This document shows, in pieces, positions 32,784 to 40,606 of a stretch of DNA of 64,000 nucleotides. The stretch comes from Bdellovibrionales bacterium (GTDB lineage: Bacteria > Bdellovibrionota > UBA1018): assembly GCA_018266355.1 (NCBI GenBank), contig JAFEAP010000005.1:244546-308545 (forward strand), given 5' to 3'. Under the pieces are notes generated by a model that ran no database searches, was not told the origin of the DNA, and saw nothing but the letters and a program-made list of their open reading frames with translations. Numbering within the stretch: position 1 is the stretch's first letter; each line of letters opens with the position of its first letter. The translations under genes and the position numbers were made by a program.

Positions 32784-33865
32784 GCGAAACTCCGAGCACC
32801 CTCGCCGGAACGCTGGCGAAACGGCGGGTCCTCATCACCTGCGGTACCGGCGGCGTCGGGAAAACGACGGTCAGTGCGAGCCTCGGCGTGAAGGCCGCGC
32901 TCGAGGGGAAACGCGTGGTCGTGATCACGATCGATCCGGCGAAGCGCCTGGCGACGTCGCTCGGTCTCGACAAACTCGGGCACGAACCGACCGACCTTAC
33001 CGCCGCGCTCGCGAAAGCCGCCGGCCGCGAAGTTCCGGGGCGCTTCTTCGCGCTCATGCCGAAATCCCGCGAGAGTTACGAACGGCTGATCCGCTCGCTC
33101 ACCACGAACGAGGAAGCCGTCCAGCGGATCTTCCGGAACCCGATCTTGAACACGTTCTCCCAGGATTTTTCCGGCGCGAACGAATACCTCGCGCTCGAAG
33201 AGCTCGTCCACTTCCACGGCCGCTCCGAGTTCGACCTCGTGATCCTCGACACGCCGCCGAGCCGAAACACGCTTTCCTTCCTCGAAGCGCCCCAGCTCCT
33301 CGCGCGTTTCTTCGAAGAGAAGATGATCCGGTTCCTCGTGATGCCCGCGAACCGGCTGCTCGCGTTCGGGATGCGAAAGGCGTTTTCCGTGCTCGAAAAG
33401 CTCACGGGCACCGGTTTCGTGAACCAACTCTTCGATTTCGGCGAGGCGCTCTTCGAAGTTCAGGAAAATTTCCTGAAGAAGCTGAAGGCGATCCACAAGC
33501 TCCTGCAGTCCGAGGACATCGGCTTCCTGCTCGTCGCCGCGCCGACGCCGGAATCCGCGCCCGAAATCGGCCACTTCCTCGATCAGATCCACGGCCGCGG
33601 GTTCCACTTCGACGGCGTCCTGCTGAACCGCTCCCTCGGCCACTTGCAGCCGTCGCCGGGGATCCGGGACGAGGCGACGAAGCTGATCGAATCGCTCCAG
33701 GCGCGCGAGCGGGCCGCCTACGCCCGGCTAAAGGAATCCGCCGAACGCCCTTCCGCGAACGAAGAGCGAAAGCTGTTTTACGTTCAACTCCCGGAGCTCG
33801 CCCGGGATGTGCACGGATTGGAGGACCTCTACCATGTCTCGACTCTGTTCAATGGCGCACCTTAG
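32780..33865 (+). CDS. Get3/ArsA-like ATPase, subunit 2 (signature lysine missing)
   Basis: A 361-residue paralogue of subunit 1. Its P-loop reads GTGGVGKTT (22-30): the catalytic Lys28 is kept but the signature Lys is Thr23. TIDPAKRLATSLGL and VILDTPPSRNTL (Asp157) are typical of the bacterial ArsA-like family. A hydrophobic helix-rich region (about 160-220) could form a client-binding groove. Paired unequal Get3-like subunits are known in actinobacteria (Rv3679/Rv3680, BagA/BagB). The coupled start and tail overlap with the TPR gene suggest one functional unit. Confidence 0.88.
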   Translation: MSETPSTLAGTLAKRRVLITCGTGGVGKTTVSASLGVKAALEGKRVVVITIDPAKRLATSLGLDKLGHEPTDLTAALAKAAGREVPGRFFALMPKSRESYERLIRSLTTNEEAVQRIFRNPILNTFSQDFSGANEYLALEELVHFHGRSEFDLVILDTPPSRNTLSFLEAPQLLARFFEEKMIRFLVMPANRLLAFGMRKAFSVLEKLTGTGFVNQLFDFGEALFEVQENFLKKLKAIHKLLQSEDIGFLLVAAPTPESAPEIGHFLDQIHGRGFHFDGVLLNRSLGHLQPSPGIRDEATKLIESLQARERAAYARLKESAERPSANEERKLFYVQLPELARDVHGLEDLYHVSTLFNGAP

Positions 33866-34946
33866 GTGCGACTTAACGGCGCACCGTAAGTGCGACCGGA
33901 CGGCACGTCTGAACCGCGGCCTGATCGCCCTCCTCGGCTGCTTCGCCGTCACCGTTCACGCGGCGCCCGCTCCCACTCCGGTCCCCACGCCGACGGTTTC
34001 GGTCACGCCGATCGTCGCCTCGGATCCGAAGCGGCTCGTCGACCAGATTTCCGCCGAAGAAAAGACGAGGGCGGCCGACCTCTGGAGCACGGCCATGGAG
34101 AAATTCGCCGCGCGCGACTTCAAGGCGTCCGCGAAACTCCTCGAAGAGTACGTGAACAAGTACCCGGGCACGCCCGAAGCCGTGGACGCCCGCTACCACC
34201 TCGCCCAAAGCCAGCTCTTCGCGAAGCTTCCCGGCGCGGCGATCCCGAACTTCCTCGCCGTGATCGAGATCCGCGGGAAGAGCGCCCTCGGAAACGAGGC
34301 CCGCACCTATCTCGGCCAGTCCTACCTCGACGCCGGGAAATATTCCGAGGCCTACCTCGTCTCCGACGAACTCCTCGACCAGAAGGAACTCGGTTCCACC
34401 TTCCGCGCGAAGGCGCTCCTCACCCGCGCGCACGCCCAGGCCGGACTCGGCCAGAACCTCGAGGCCGAAAAGACGCTCGTCGCGTTCCAATCGATCGCCG
34501 AAAGCGATCCCGAGCTCGAACGCGAAACGGCGAACTCCTTCCTCGTCTCGATGCTCCTGAAGTCGAACCGCTGCGACGCGCTTCCGTCCTCGAAGGCGCT
34601 GCCGGAGGACCAGGTCGTCGATCAGATGGCCCGCAAGGGGATCTGCGTCCTCGAGATGGGCACGCTCCTCGCCCGCGCGGCGAAGCGCCTCGGCGAAACC
34701 GAGATCGCCTCGGCCGCGGACACGCTCGTCGGATCGCTGAACGCCTACCGCCGCGAGTGCGATTCGCCTCCGCTCGCCCAAGGTAAACTTTCGAAAGCGA
34801 AGTTCGCCGTCGCGAAGAAGGAACTCTCGGAAAAACTGAAGGAGGGATGCCGGAACGCCGACAAACTCCTGATCGAGACCTTCCGGGATCGCGAGAACTT
34901 GAAATCCGTCCTCCTCAAACTCAAACCCACGTCCGCTCACCCTTGA
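33834..34946 (+). CDS. TPR-repeat exported protein
   Basis: A ~370-residue protein. The ATG at 33834 has TTGGAGG nine bases upstream and overlaps the ATPase gene by 32 bases. The N-terminus has an odd octapeptide repeat (AHLRCDLT, AHRKCDRT) before a signal-like hydrophobic segment ending VTVHAA. TPR-type helices follow from about residue 85 (LWSTAMEKFAARDFKASAKL and on), in the style of outer-membrane assembly factors such as BamD. A DNA palindrome repeat underlies the octapeptides. It could be a client or cofactor of the Get3-like pair, which is inference from position. Confidence 0.75.
   Translation: MSRLCSMAHLRCDLTAHRKCDRTARLNRGLIALLGCFAVTVHAAPAPTPVPTPTVSVTPIVASDPKRLVDQISAEEKTRAADLWSTAMEKFAARDFKASAKLLEEYVNKYPGTPEAVDARYHLAQSQLFAKLPGAAIPNFLAVIEIRGKSALGNEARTYLGQSYLDAGKYSEAYLVSDELLDQKELGSTFRAKALLTRAHAQAGLGQNLEAEKTLVAFQSIAESDPELERETANSFLVSMLLKSNRCDALPSSKALPEDQVVDQMARKGICVLEMGTLLARAAKRLGETEIASAADTLVGSLNAYRRECDSPPLAQGKLSKAKFAVAKKELSEKLKEGCRNADKLLIETFRDRENLKSVLLKLKPTSAHP
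33854..33896. repeat. Two direct copies of a GCGCACC...GGTGCGAC palindrome
   Basis: GGCGCACCTTAGGTGCGAC (33854-33872) and GGCGCACCGTAAGTGCGAC (33878-33896) are 17/19 identical and spaced by 24 bases. Each is a near-palindrome. A related palindrome lies before gdhA at 16255-16268. Confidence 0.6.
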
Positions 34947-34973
34947 AACCGCACCTCCAGGAAACGCATCACC

Positions 34974-36329
34974 ATGACCGAATCGAACCCGAGTGAAACC
35001 AAACCCGCCCCGCGGCGGAAAAAGAGCCCCATCGACGCGAACGATCACCTCGCTTTCAAGCGCGGGATCGCCGAAAAGATCCGGGCGAAGGAATCCGAGA
35101 TCCGCGATTGGTATTCGCGCCACGCGAAGAACGCCCCGCCGCCGATGTACTGCTCGGTCGACCTTCGCGACTCCGGCCATAAGATCGTTCCGGTCGACTC
35201 GAACCTCTATCCCGCCGGCTTCAACAACGTCTGCCCGGAAGACCACCGCACCGCTCCCCCGATCTTCCGTGAAGCGCTCCGCTCGCGCGCGGCCCGCGAA
35301 GGCGTGACGGATCCGAAGCAGGTCTTGATCCTTCCCGAGTTCCACACCACGAATACGTATTACCTCGAGAACCTCTACTACCTGAAGACGCTCGTCGAGA
35401 CGGCGGGTTTCGAGGTGCGCATCGGATGGCTTTCCGAGCCGGCGATCGCCGAAGGGCTCGAGTTGAGGACGGCCTCCGAGAAAATCCTCCGTGCGTATCC
35501 GCTTCGCGTGAACGGCGGGCGAGCCGAGGTCGGTTCGGACGGCGAGACTTTCGTGCCCGACGTGATCCTGCTGAATAACGACTTCTCCGGCGGCTACCCG
35601 CCGATCCTCGACACCATCACGCAGCCGATCCTGCCTTCGCACCGGCTCGGCTGGCACACCCGAAAAAAGAGCGAGCACTTCAAATATTACAACCGCCTCG
35701 CGAAGGAATTCGCGGAGATCGCCGGCTTCGATCCGTGGATCATCCAGATCGAGACCGAAGAGGTCGACCACGTCGACTTTAACGAGGACGTCGGCACCGA
35801 TCGCGTCGCGGACGTCGTCGAGCGCGTCTTGAAACGGACGAAGGAGGCTTACGTCGCTCACGGCGTGAAGACCGAACCGTTCGCGTTCGTGAAGAACAAC
35901 GCCGGAACCTACGGCATCGGCATCATGGTCGCCCACTCGGCCGACGAGATTCGAGGGATGAATCGAAGGACGAAGAACAAGATGTCGGTCGGCAAGAATA
36001 AGCGCCACATCGACTCGATCGTCGTCCAGGAAGGCGTCCCGACGGCGACGCTCGTCGATCGACTCGCGTCCGAGCCGGTCATTTACCTCTTCGGCTGCGA
36101 GCTGATCGGGGGTTTCCTCCGCACGAACACCGAGCGCGGGATCGAGGAGAACCTGAACTCCCAGGGCATGGTTTTCCGTAAACTCTGCATGAGCGATCTC
36201 CGTGAGGAACCCGAGGAGGGCGGCGCGGAGGACATGTCCATGGAGCAGGTCTACGGCGCCGTAGCCCGTATTTCCGCGCTCGCGACCGGGCTTGAATTGA
36301 AGGACCGCCTGGGCAATAACCGCCCGTAA
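34974..36329 (+). CDS. gshA: Glutamate--cysteine ligase, ATP-grasp (Thiobacillus-type) GshA
   Basis: Makes gamma-glutamylcysteine, the first step of glutathione synthesis. The 451-residue sequence matches the small family distinct from E. coli GshA: MYCSVDLRDSGHKIVPVDSN, LYPAGFNNV, LPEFHTTNTYYLENLYYLK, LNNDFSGG, PSHRLGWHTRKKSEHF, FVKNNAGTYGIGIM and GGFLRTNTE. The start follows GGAAACGCATCACC. It is followed by two cysteine-producing enzymes, so the operon supplies its own substrate. A glutathione synthetase (gshB) is not in the window. Confidence 0.93.
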   Translation: MTESNPSETKPAPRRKKSPIDANDHLAFKRGIAEKIRAKESEIRDWYSRHAKNAPPPMYCSVDLRDSGHKIVPVDSNLYPAGFNNVCPEDHRTAPPIFREALRSRAAREGVTDPKQVLILPEFHTTNTYYLENLYYLKTLVETAGFEVRIGWLSEPAIAEGLELRTASEKILRAYPLRVNGGRAEVGSDGETFVPDVILLNNDFSGGYPPILDTITQPILPSHRLGWHTRKKSEHFKYYNRLAKEFAEIAGFDPWIIQIETEEVDHVDFNEDVGTDRVADVVERVLKRTKEAYVAHGVKTEPFAFVKNNAGTYGIGIMVAHSADEIRGMNRRTKNKMSVGKNKRHIDSIVVQEGVPTATLVDRLASEPVIYLFGCELIGGFLRTNTERGIEENLNSQGMVFRKLCMSDLREEPEEGGAEDMSMEQVYGAVARISALATGLELKDRLGNNRP

Positions 36330-36338
36330 GGAGCCCCC

Positions 36339-37415
36339 ATGTCGAATCCGAACCTGCTTCCGAACGCCCTTGCCGCCATCGGCGATACGCCGATCGTCCG
36401 CCTCGACCGCGCCGTCCGGGAGTGGAACGGGAAGCCCGTCCTGGCGAACCTTTACGCGAAGCTCGAATTCATGAACCCGGGCGGTTCGGTGAAGGACCGG
36501 ATCGGAGCGTACCTGATCGAGGACGCCGAAAAGCGCGGCGAACTTAAACCGGGCGGGACCGTCGTCGAAGCGACGAGCGGAAACACCGGCGTCGGCCTCG
36601 GCATGGCCGCGGCGATCAAAGGCTATAAAACGATCTTCGTGCTTCCCGACAAGATGGCGGCCGAGAAGATCAATTTCCTTCGCGCGTTCGGCGCCGAGGT
36701 CGTCCTCACGCCGACTTCGGCCGAGCCGACCGACCCGCGCTCGCATTACTCGGTCGCCCGCCGGATCGCGAAGGACACGCCGAACGCGTTCCTCGTGAAC
36801 CAGTACGACAACCTCGCGAACCGCCGCGCGCACTACGAGCGCACGGGGCCGGAGATCCTCGGACAAATGCCGGAAATCGACGCCCTTGTCGCGGGCATGG
36901 GCACCGGCGGGACGATCACCGGAACGGGGCAGTACCTGAAGGAAAAGAAGCCTTCGGTGAAGGTCGTCTGCGCCGATCCGATCGGTTCGATCATCCACGA
37001 GGTCTATACGACCGGGAAGCAGACGAAACCGGCCCAGCCCTATAAGGTCGAAGGCATCGGCGAGGACTTCATCCCGAAGAACTTCGAACTCCCGATGCTC
37101 GACGCCGTCGTCCAAGTCGCCGACATCGACTCGCTCACGATGGCTCGCCGGCTGCTGACCCAAGAAGGCCTCTTCGTCGGCACCTCGGCGGGCACCGCCG
37201 TCGTCGCCGCCCTGAAGTGGGCGGAGTCGCAGGGCGAGGGCGCACGCGGAAAGAACGTCCTCGTCATCCTTCCGGACAGCGGCGATCGGTACATGTCGAA
37301 ACTTTGGAACGACGTCTGGATGGAAGAGAACGGATTCCTGGGCGCGAAGTCCCCGCGCATGCCGAAAGTCACCCTGATCGAAGGCGCCGTCACTCCGTAC
37401 GGTTTGAAACTTTAA
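36339..37415 (+). CDS. PLP-dependent cystathionine beta-synthase / cysteine synthase family
   Basis: Condenses serine (or O-acetylserine) with homocysteine (or sulfide). The 358-residue enzyme has the PLP Lys in NPGGSVKDRIG (Lys52), the ATSGNTGVGL loop and the GTGGTITGTG phosphate-binding motif. Length exceeds simple cysteine synthases but there is no C-terminal CBS-domain pair. The neighbouring cystathionine gamma-lyase favours the cystathionine beta-synthase reading. A good AAGGAG lies before the ATG, nine bases after gshA. Confidence 0.88.
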   Translation: MSNPNLLPNALAAIGDTPIVRLDRAVREWNGKPVLANLYAKLEFMNPGGSVKDRIGAYLIEDAEKRGELKPGGTVVEATSGNTGVGLGMAAAIKGYKTIFVLPDKMAAEKINFLRAFGAEVVLTPTSAEPTDPRSHYSVARRIAKDTPNAFLVNQYDNLANRRAHYERTGPEILGQMPEIDALVAGMGTGGTITGTGQYLKEKKPSVKVVCADPIGSIIHEVYTTGKQTKPAQPYKVEGIGEDFIPKNFELPMLDAVVQVADIDSLTMARRLLTQEGLFVGTSAGTAVVAALKWAESQGEGARGKNVLVILPDSGDRYMSKLWNDVWMEENGFLGAKSPRMPKVTLIEGAVTPYGLKL

Positions 37416-37440
37416 ACGCGAATCCCCGAGGCGAAAGACG

Positions 37441-38607
37441 ATGAGCAAAGCGAATCCCGACGATCTGAAAACCGGCTTCGGCACCCGCGCGATCCACGCC
37501 GGTCAGCCGGCCGAGCCGAAATCCGGCGCGGTCATGACGCCGATCTTCCAGACGAGCACCTACGCCCAGCGCTCGCCCGGCGAGCACACCGGCTACGAAT
37601 ACTCGCGCACGGACAACCCGACGCGCACGGCGTACCAGCAGTGCTTAGCTTCCCTCGAGGGCGGAAAGTACGCGCTCGCGTTCGCCTCCGGTCTCGCGAC
37701 GACCGACGGAATCCTGCACACGCTGAAAACCGGCGACCACATCGTCTGCTGCGACGACGTCTACGGCGGAACCTATCGCCTCTTCGAGAAAGTCTACCGC
37801 CAACTCGGGTTCGATTTCACTTTCGTCGACATGACGGATCCGTCGAAGGTCGAGGCGGCGATCCGCCCGACGACGAAGCTCGTGTGGATGGAGACGCCGA
37901 CGAACCCGACGTTGAAACTCGTCGACATCGCGAAGATCGCGGAGATCGCCCGGAAAAAGGGCGTCCTTTCCGTGGTCGACAACACCTTCATGTCGGCCTA
38001 CTTCCAAAAGCCCCTCGCGCTCGGCGCGGACGTCGTCGTCCACTCGGTGACGAAGTACATGAACGGCCACTCGGACGTCGTCGGCGGGGCGCTCGTGACC
38101 TCGAACGACGCGCTTTACGAAAAGCTGAAGTTCTACCAGAATGCGGTCGGCGCGGTCCCGGCCCCGATGGACTGCTTCCTCGTCATGCGCGGGCTGAAGA
38201 CGCTGCACGTTCGGATGGAACGCCACGCGCAGAACGCGATGAAGGTCGCCGAATTCCTCGAGAAGCACCCGCGAGTCGAACGCGTGATCTATCCGGGACT
38301 TCCCTCGCATCCGCAGCACGCGCTCGCGAAGCGGCAGATGTCCGGTTTCGGCGGCATGATCACCTTCTTCATCAAGGGCGGATTGCCCGAGGCGCGCCGA
38401 TTCCTCGAAAAGGTCGAACTCTTCACGCTCGCGGAGTCCTTAGGCGGCGTCGAGTCGCTCATCGAGCATCCGGCGATCATGACTCATGCGAGCGTGCCGG
38501 CGGAGAACCGCAAGGCGCTCGGCATCCACGATAATCTCGTGCGCGTGAGCGTCGGGATCGAGGACGTCGCGGATCTACTGAAGGACCTCGACCGGGCGCT
38601 CGCTTAA
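37441..38607 (+). CDS. Cystathionine gamma-lyase / gamma-synthase family enzyme
   Basis: A fold-type I PLP enzyme that probably releases cysteine from cystathionine. The 388-residue sequence has GTRAIHAGQ, the YEYSRTDNPTR substrate loop, ETPTNPTLKL, VVDNTFMSAYFQKPL and the PLP Lys205 in HSVTKYMNGHSDVVGG, then SLGGVESLIEHPAIMTHA. Sequence alone does not separate gamma-lyase from gamma-synthase; the beta-synthase and gshA partners argue for the lyase. It ends four bases inside a convergent lipoprotein gene. Confidence 0.92.
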   Translation: MSKANPDDLKTGFGTRAIHAGQPAEPKSGAVMTPIFQTSTYAQRSPGEHTGYEYSRTDNPTRTAYQQCLASLEGGKYALAFASGLATTDGILHTLKTGDHIVCCDDVYGGTYRLFEKVYRQLGFDFTFVDMTDPSKVEAAIRPTTKLVWMETPTNPTLKLVDIAKIAEIARKKGVLSVVDNTFMSAYFQKPLALGADVVVHSVTKYMNGHSDVVGGALVTSNDALYEKLKFYQNAVGAVPAPMDCFLVMRGLKTLHVRMERHAQNAMKVAEFLEKHPRVERVIYPGLPSHPQHALAKRQMSGFGGMITFFIKGGLPEARRFLEKVELFTLAESLGGVESLIEHPAIMTHASVPAENRKALGIHDNLVRVSVGIEDVADLLKDLDRALA

Positions 38608-39392
38608 GGCGCGAGCCAGTCGTCGAAATGGTCGCTCGCTCCGCCCGGATCTTCCGCCGGGCCGGTGTCGTAGTCGCCGATGGTGAGCGTGATCTTCCGC
38701 TGGAGTTCGTAGTACTCGTCGCGGCACTCGAGGACATAGTCTTGCATCGTGTTGGCGACGTATCCGGCGACGGCCGCCGTCTTGTCGACTTTGTTATTGC
38801 ACGTGTAGCGATTCGTTCCCTGCTGAAGCGTATTCCCCGAGGAAATGGTGTAGTCGGCCTCATTCCCGGTCGAGGTCAGAAAGTAGACGCCGGAATAGTC
38901 CGGAAAGCTCGGCACGATTTCCTTCGCCGCGCCGTTATAGCAGGACCCGTCGAGCGGCAAAACGGAGCAATCGACCGCCGAGGTCGAACCCGGAGGAGTA
39001 TAAGCCGCCGCCGTCGAGGCGACATAATAATAAGGACGGAAAACGATCGTATGACAGGTGTTGCTCGAAGTCGTACCTACGGTGAACTTCAGATTACTGA
39101 AGTAAAGCTGACCCTCCGGGATCTTTCCGCTGCAGGTGACCGCCGTACCCGTGGCGCTGCCCGACGGCACCGAGCAACTGATCTGAGTGACATAGCTGTC
39201 CGGAGTCGTTTCCCAAGCGGAAGAAACGATCAGATAGAGATCCCCGCTTCCGGTGGTTACCGTCGAAGTCGTCGTCGACGACGCAGTCGCCGCAATCAGT
39301 CCGGCGACCCCATCCGACTGAGGCGCCAAGCACCCCGTCCCGAAAACCGTCAGGGCTCCGAAAAGCCCGATTTTTAAGACCTTACGCACCAT
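38604..39392 (-). CDS. Ser/Thr-rich putative lipoprotein
   Basis: A 262-residue lipoprotein with signal ending FGTGC. The mature part is rich in Ser/Thr/Tyr and has about eight Cys, suggesting a beta-rich, disulfide-bonded surface domain. No family recognised. Base composition is visibly lower in GC than in neighbours, and the 100-base upstream spacer is very AT-rich, which may mark acquired DNA. GAGGA lies seven bases before the ATG. It converges on the cystathionine lyase gene with a four-base overlap. Confidence 0.75.
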   Translation of the reverse strand: MVRKVLKIGLFGALTVFGTGCLAPQSDGVAGLIAATASSTTTSTVTTGSGDLYLIVSSAWETTPDSYVTQISCSVPSGSATGTAVTCSGKIPEGQLYFSNLKFTVGTTSSNTCHTIVFRPYYYVASTAAAYTPPGSTSAVDCSVLPLDGSCYNGAAKEIVPSFPDYSGVYFLTSTGNEADYTISSGNTLQQGTNRYTCNNKVDKTAAVAGYVANTMQDYVLECRDEYYELQRKITLTIGDYDTGPAEDPGGASDHFDDWLAP

Positions 39393-39493
39393 AAAATTTC
39401 CTCACTACTCTTTCGGAAGAAATTTAATGATACTTTACAATTTTGGTCGGATTATTGAAAGATAAATTCCCCTAAGATATCAAACACTTTGAT

Positions 39494-40507
39494 TCAAAAG
39501 GCGTTTTCGTATCCGTAAAGGCGCAGGGAAACCGACGCGCCGACCGAGGTGTAACCGTCGACGCCCTGGGGGGTCATCAGGAAGACCTCCGGCGAGATCC
39601 CGATACTCATGCGGGAGTCGGCGGCGTGGCTGAGAACGAGGTCGAGCCCGCCGCGTGCGCCGATCGCGAAAATGCGGCCGATCGCATTGTCGGTCGTCGT
39701 CGGATCGGGACCTTGCTGAACGCCGAAAGTCCCCATCACGTAGAGGAATCCGAGACGCGGGCCGAACCCGAACATCGCATTGTCGACGGTCGAGTTCCGG
39801 GTCTTCGGCGTCCCCGTGAAGTCGAACGAGAATTGGAACGCGCTCGAGACCATGAAACCGATCCCGGCATTATAGCCGAGCCCGCCGACGCCGTCGTTCG
39901 AACCGGTCGCCGAGCTCGTCACCTGGGCGTAACTCCCTTTGTTCGTGAGCTGGGCGTAGCTCGGACCGAGCGAAAGCCAAAGCACGAGATCCTTCGACTT
40001 GATCCGATCGCTCATCGAAACGTTCTTCAGATCACTCGAGCTCGAAAACTCACTCGGTCCCGCAAGCTCGGTATTTCCACCCGCGGAAACCGGCACGTCG
40101 GTGAGGCCGGAATCGGAGGGGACGTCGTTCGACGCCGCTTGGTCGTCGGCATCCTTCTTCGGGTCGCCTTCCATCGTCAGATCGGGAGTGACCTCGCCCG
40201 GAGGCGTTTCCACGGAAGCTGCGTCCGGCGGCGCGACCGCGTCTCCCGCGTCCTGCGGAACAGCCGTGTCCCCGGCGTTCGCCGAAGAAGTCGGCGGAAC
40301 CTCGCCGGGCGGAGGCGGAAGTTCCGCACCCGCAGTCGCGTCCGAACCGTCGATCGGGGTCAGCCCCGTGTCTCCGCTTTCGGGCGGCGGGGGAAGATCC
40401 GGCGGAGCGTCTTCGGCGCGAAGGGAAACGCTCGGAAGGAGCAATCCCATGAACACGGACAGTACGACACACCTCAGACCGACGGATCTGGATTCGAGCA
40501 TCTCCAT
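39494..40507 (-). CDS. Putative outer-membrane beta-barrel with Pro/Asp-rich N-terminal linker
   Basis: A 337-residue protein with a signal peptide ending SVSLRA. A ~120-residue low-complexity region (PPPP, GE, DA, GD units) follows. From about residue 170 alternating hydrophobic/aromatic strands end in VSLRLYGYENAF, with a terminal Phe as expected for BamA-inserted barrels. It may act as an OmpA-like or porin-type surface protein whose linker spans the periplasm. It is divergent from the M3 peptidase across ~100 bases. Confidence 0.75.
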   Translation of the reverse strand: MEMLESRSVGLRCVVLSVFMGLLLPSVSLRAEDAPPDLPPPPESGDTGLTPIDGSDATAGAELPPPPGEVPPTSSANAGDTAVPQDAGDAVAPPDAASVETPPGEVTPDLTMEGDPKKDADDQAASNDVPSDSGLTDVPVSAGGNTELAGPSEFSSSSDLKNVSMSDRIKSKDLVLWLSLGPSYAQLTNKGSYAQVTSSATGSNDGVGGLGYNAGIGFMVSSAFQFSFDFTGTPKTRNSTVDNAMFGFGPRLGFLYVMGTFGVQQGPDPTTTDNAIGRIFAIGARGGLDLVLSHAADSRMSIGISPEVFLMTPQGVDGYTSVGASVSLRLYGYENAF

Positions 40508-40606
40508 TCAGTGTGCATGGTGTCGTGCACAGAAGCAATTCGAGAACCGCACTGTCCGAATTCATCGTCGCTAACGCCACGCAACATCCGCTTTAATCAC
40601 GGTCCG

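Noticed and set aside
33873..37484. A 1203-codon open frame on the minus strand
   Set aside because: It lies antisense to the TPR, gshA and cystathionine beta-synthase genes, has no recognisable domain, is rich in Arg/Asp/Gly, and is explained by codon bias of the GC-rich plus-strand genes.
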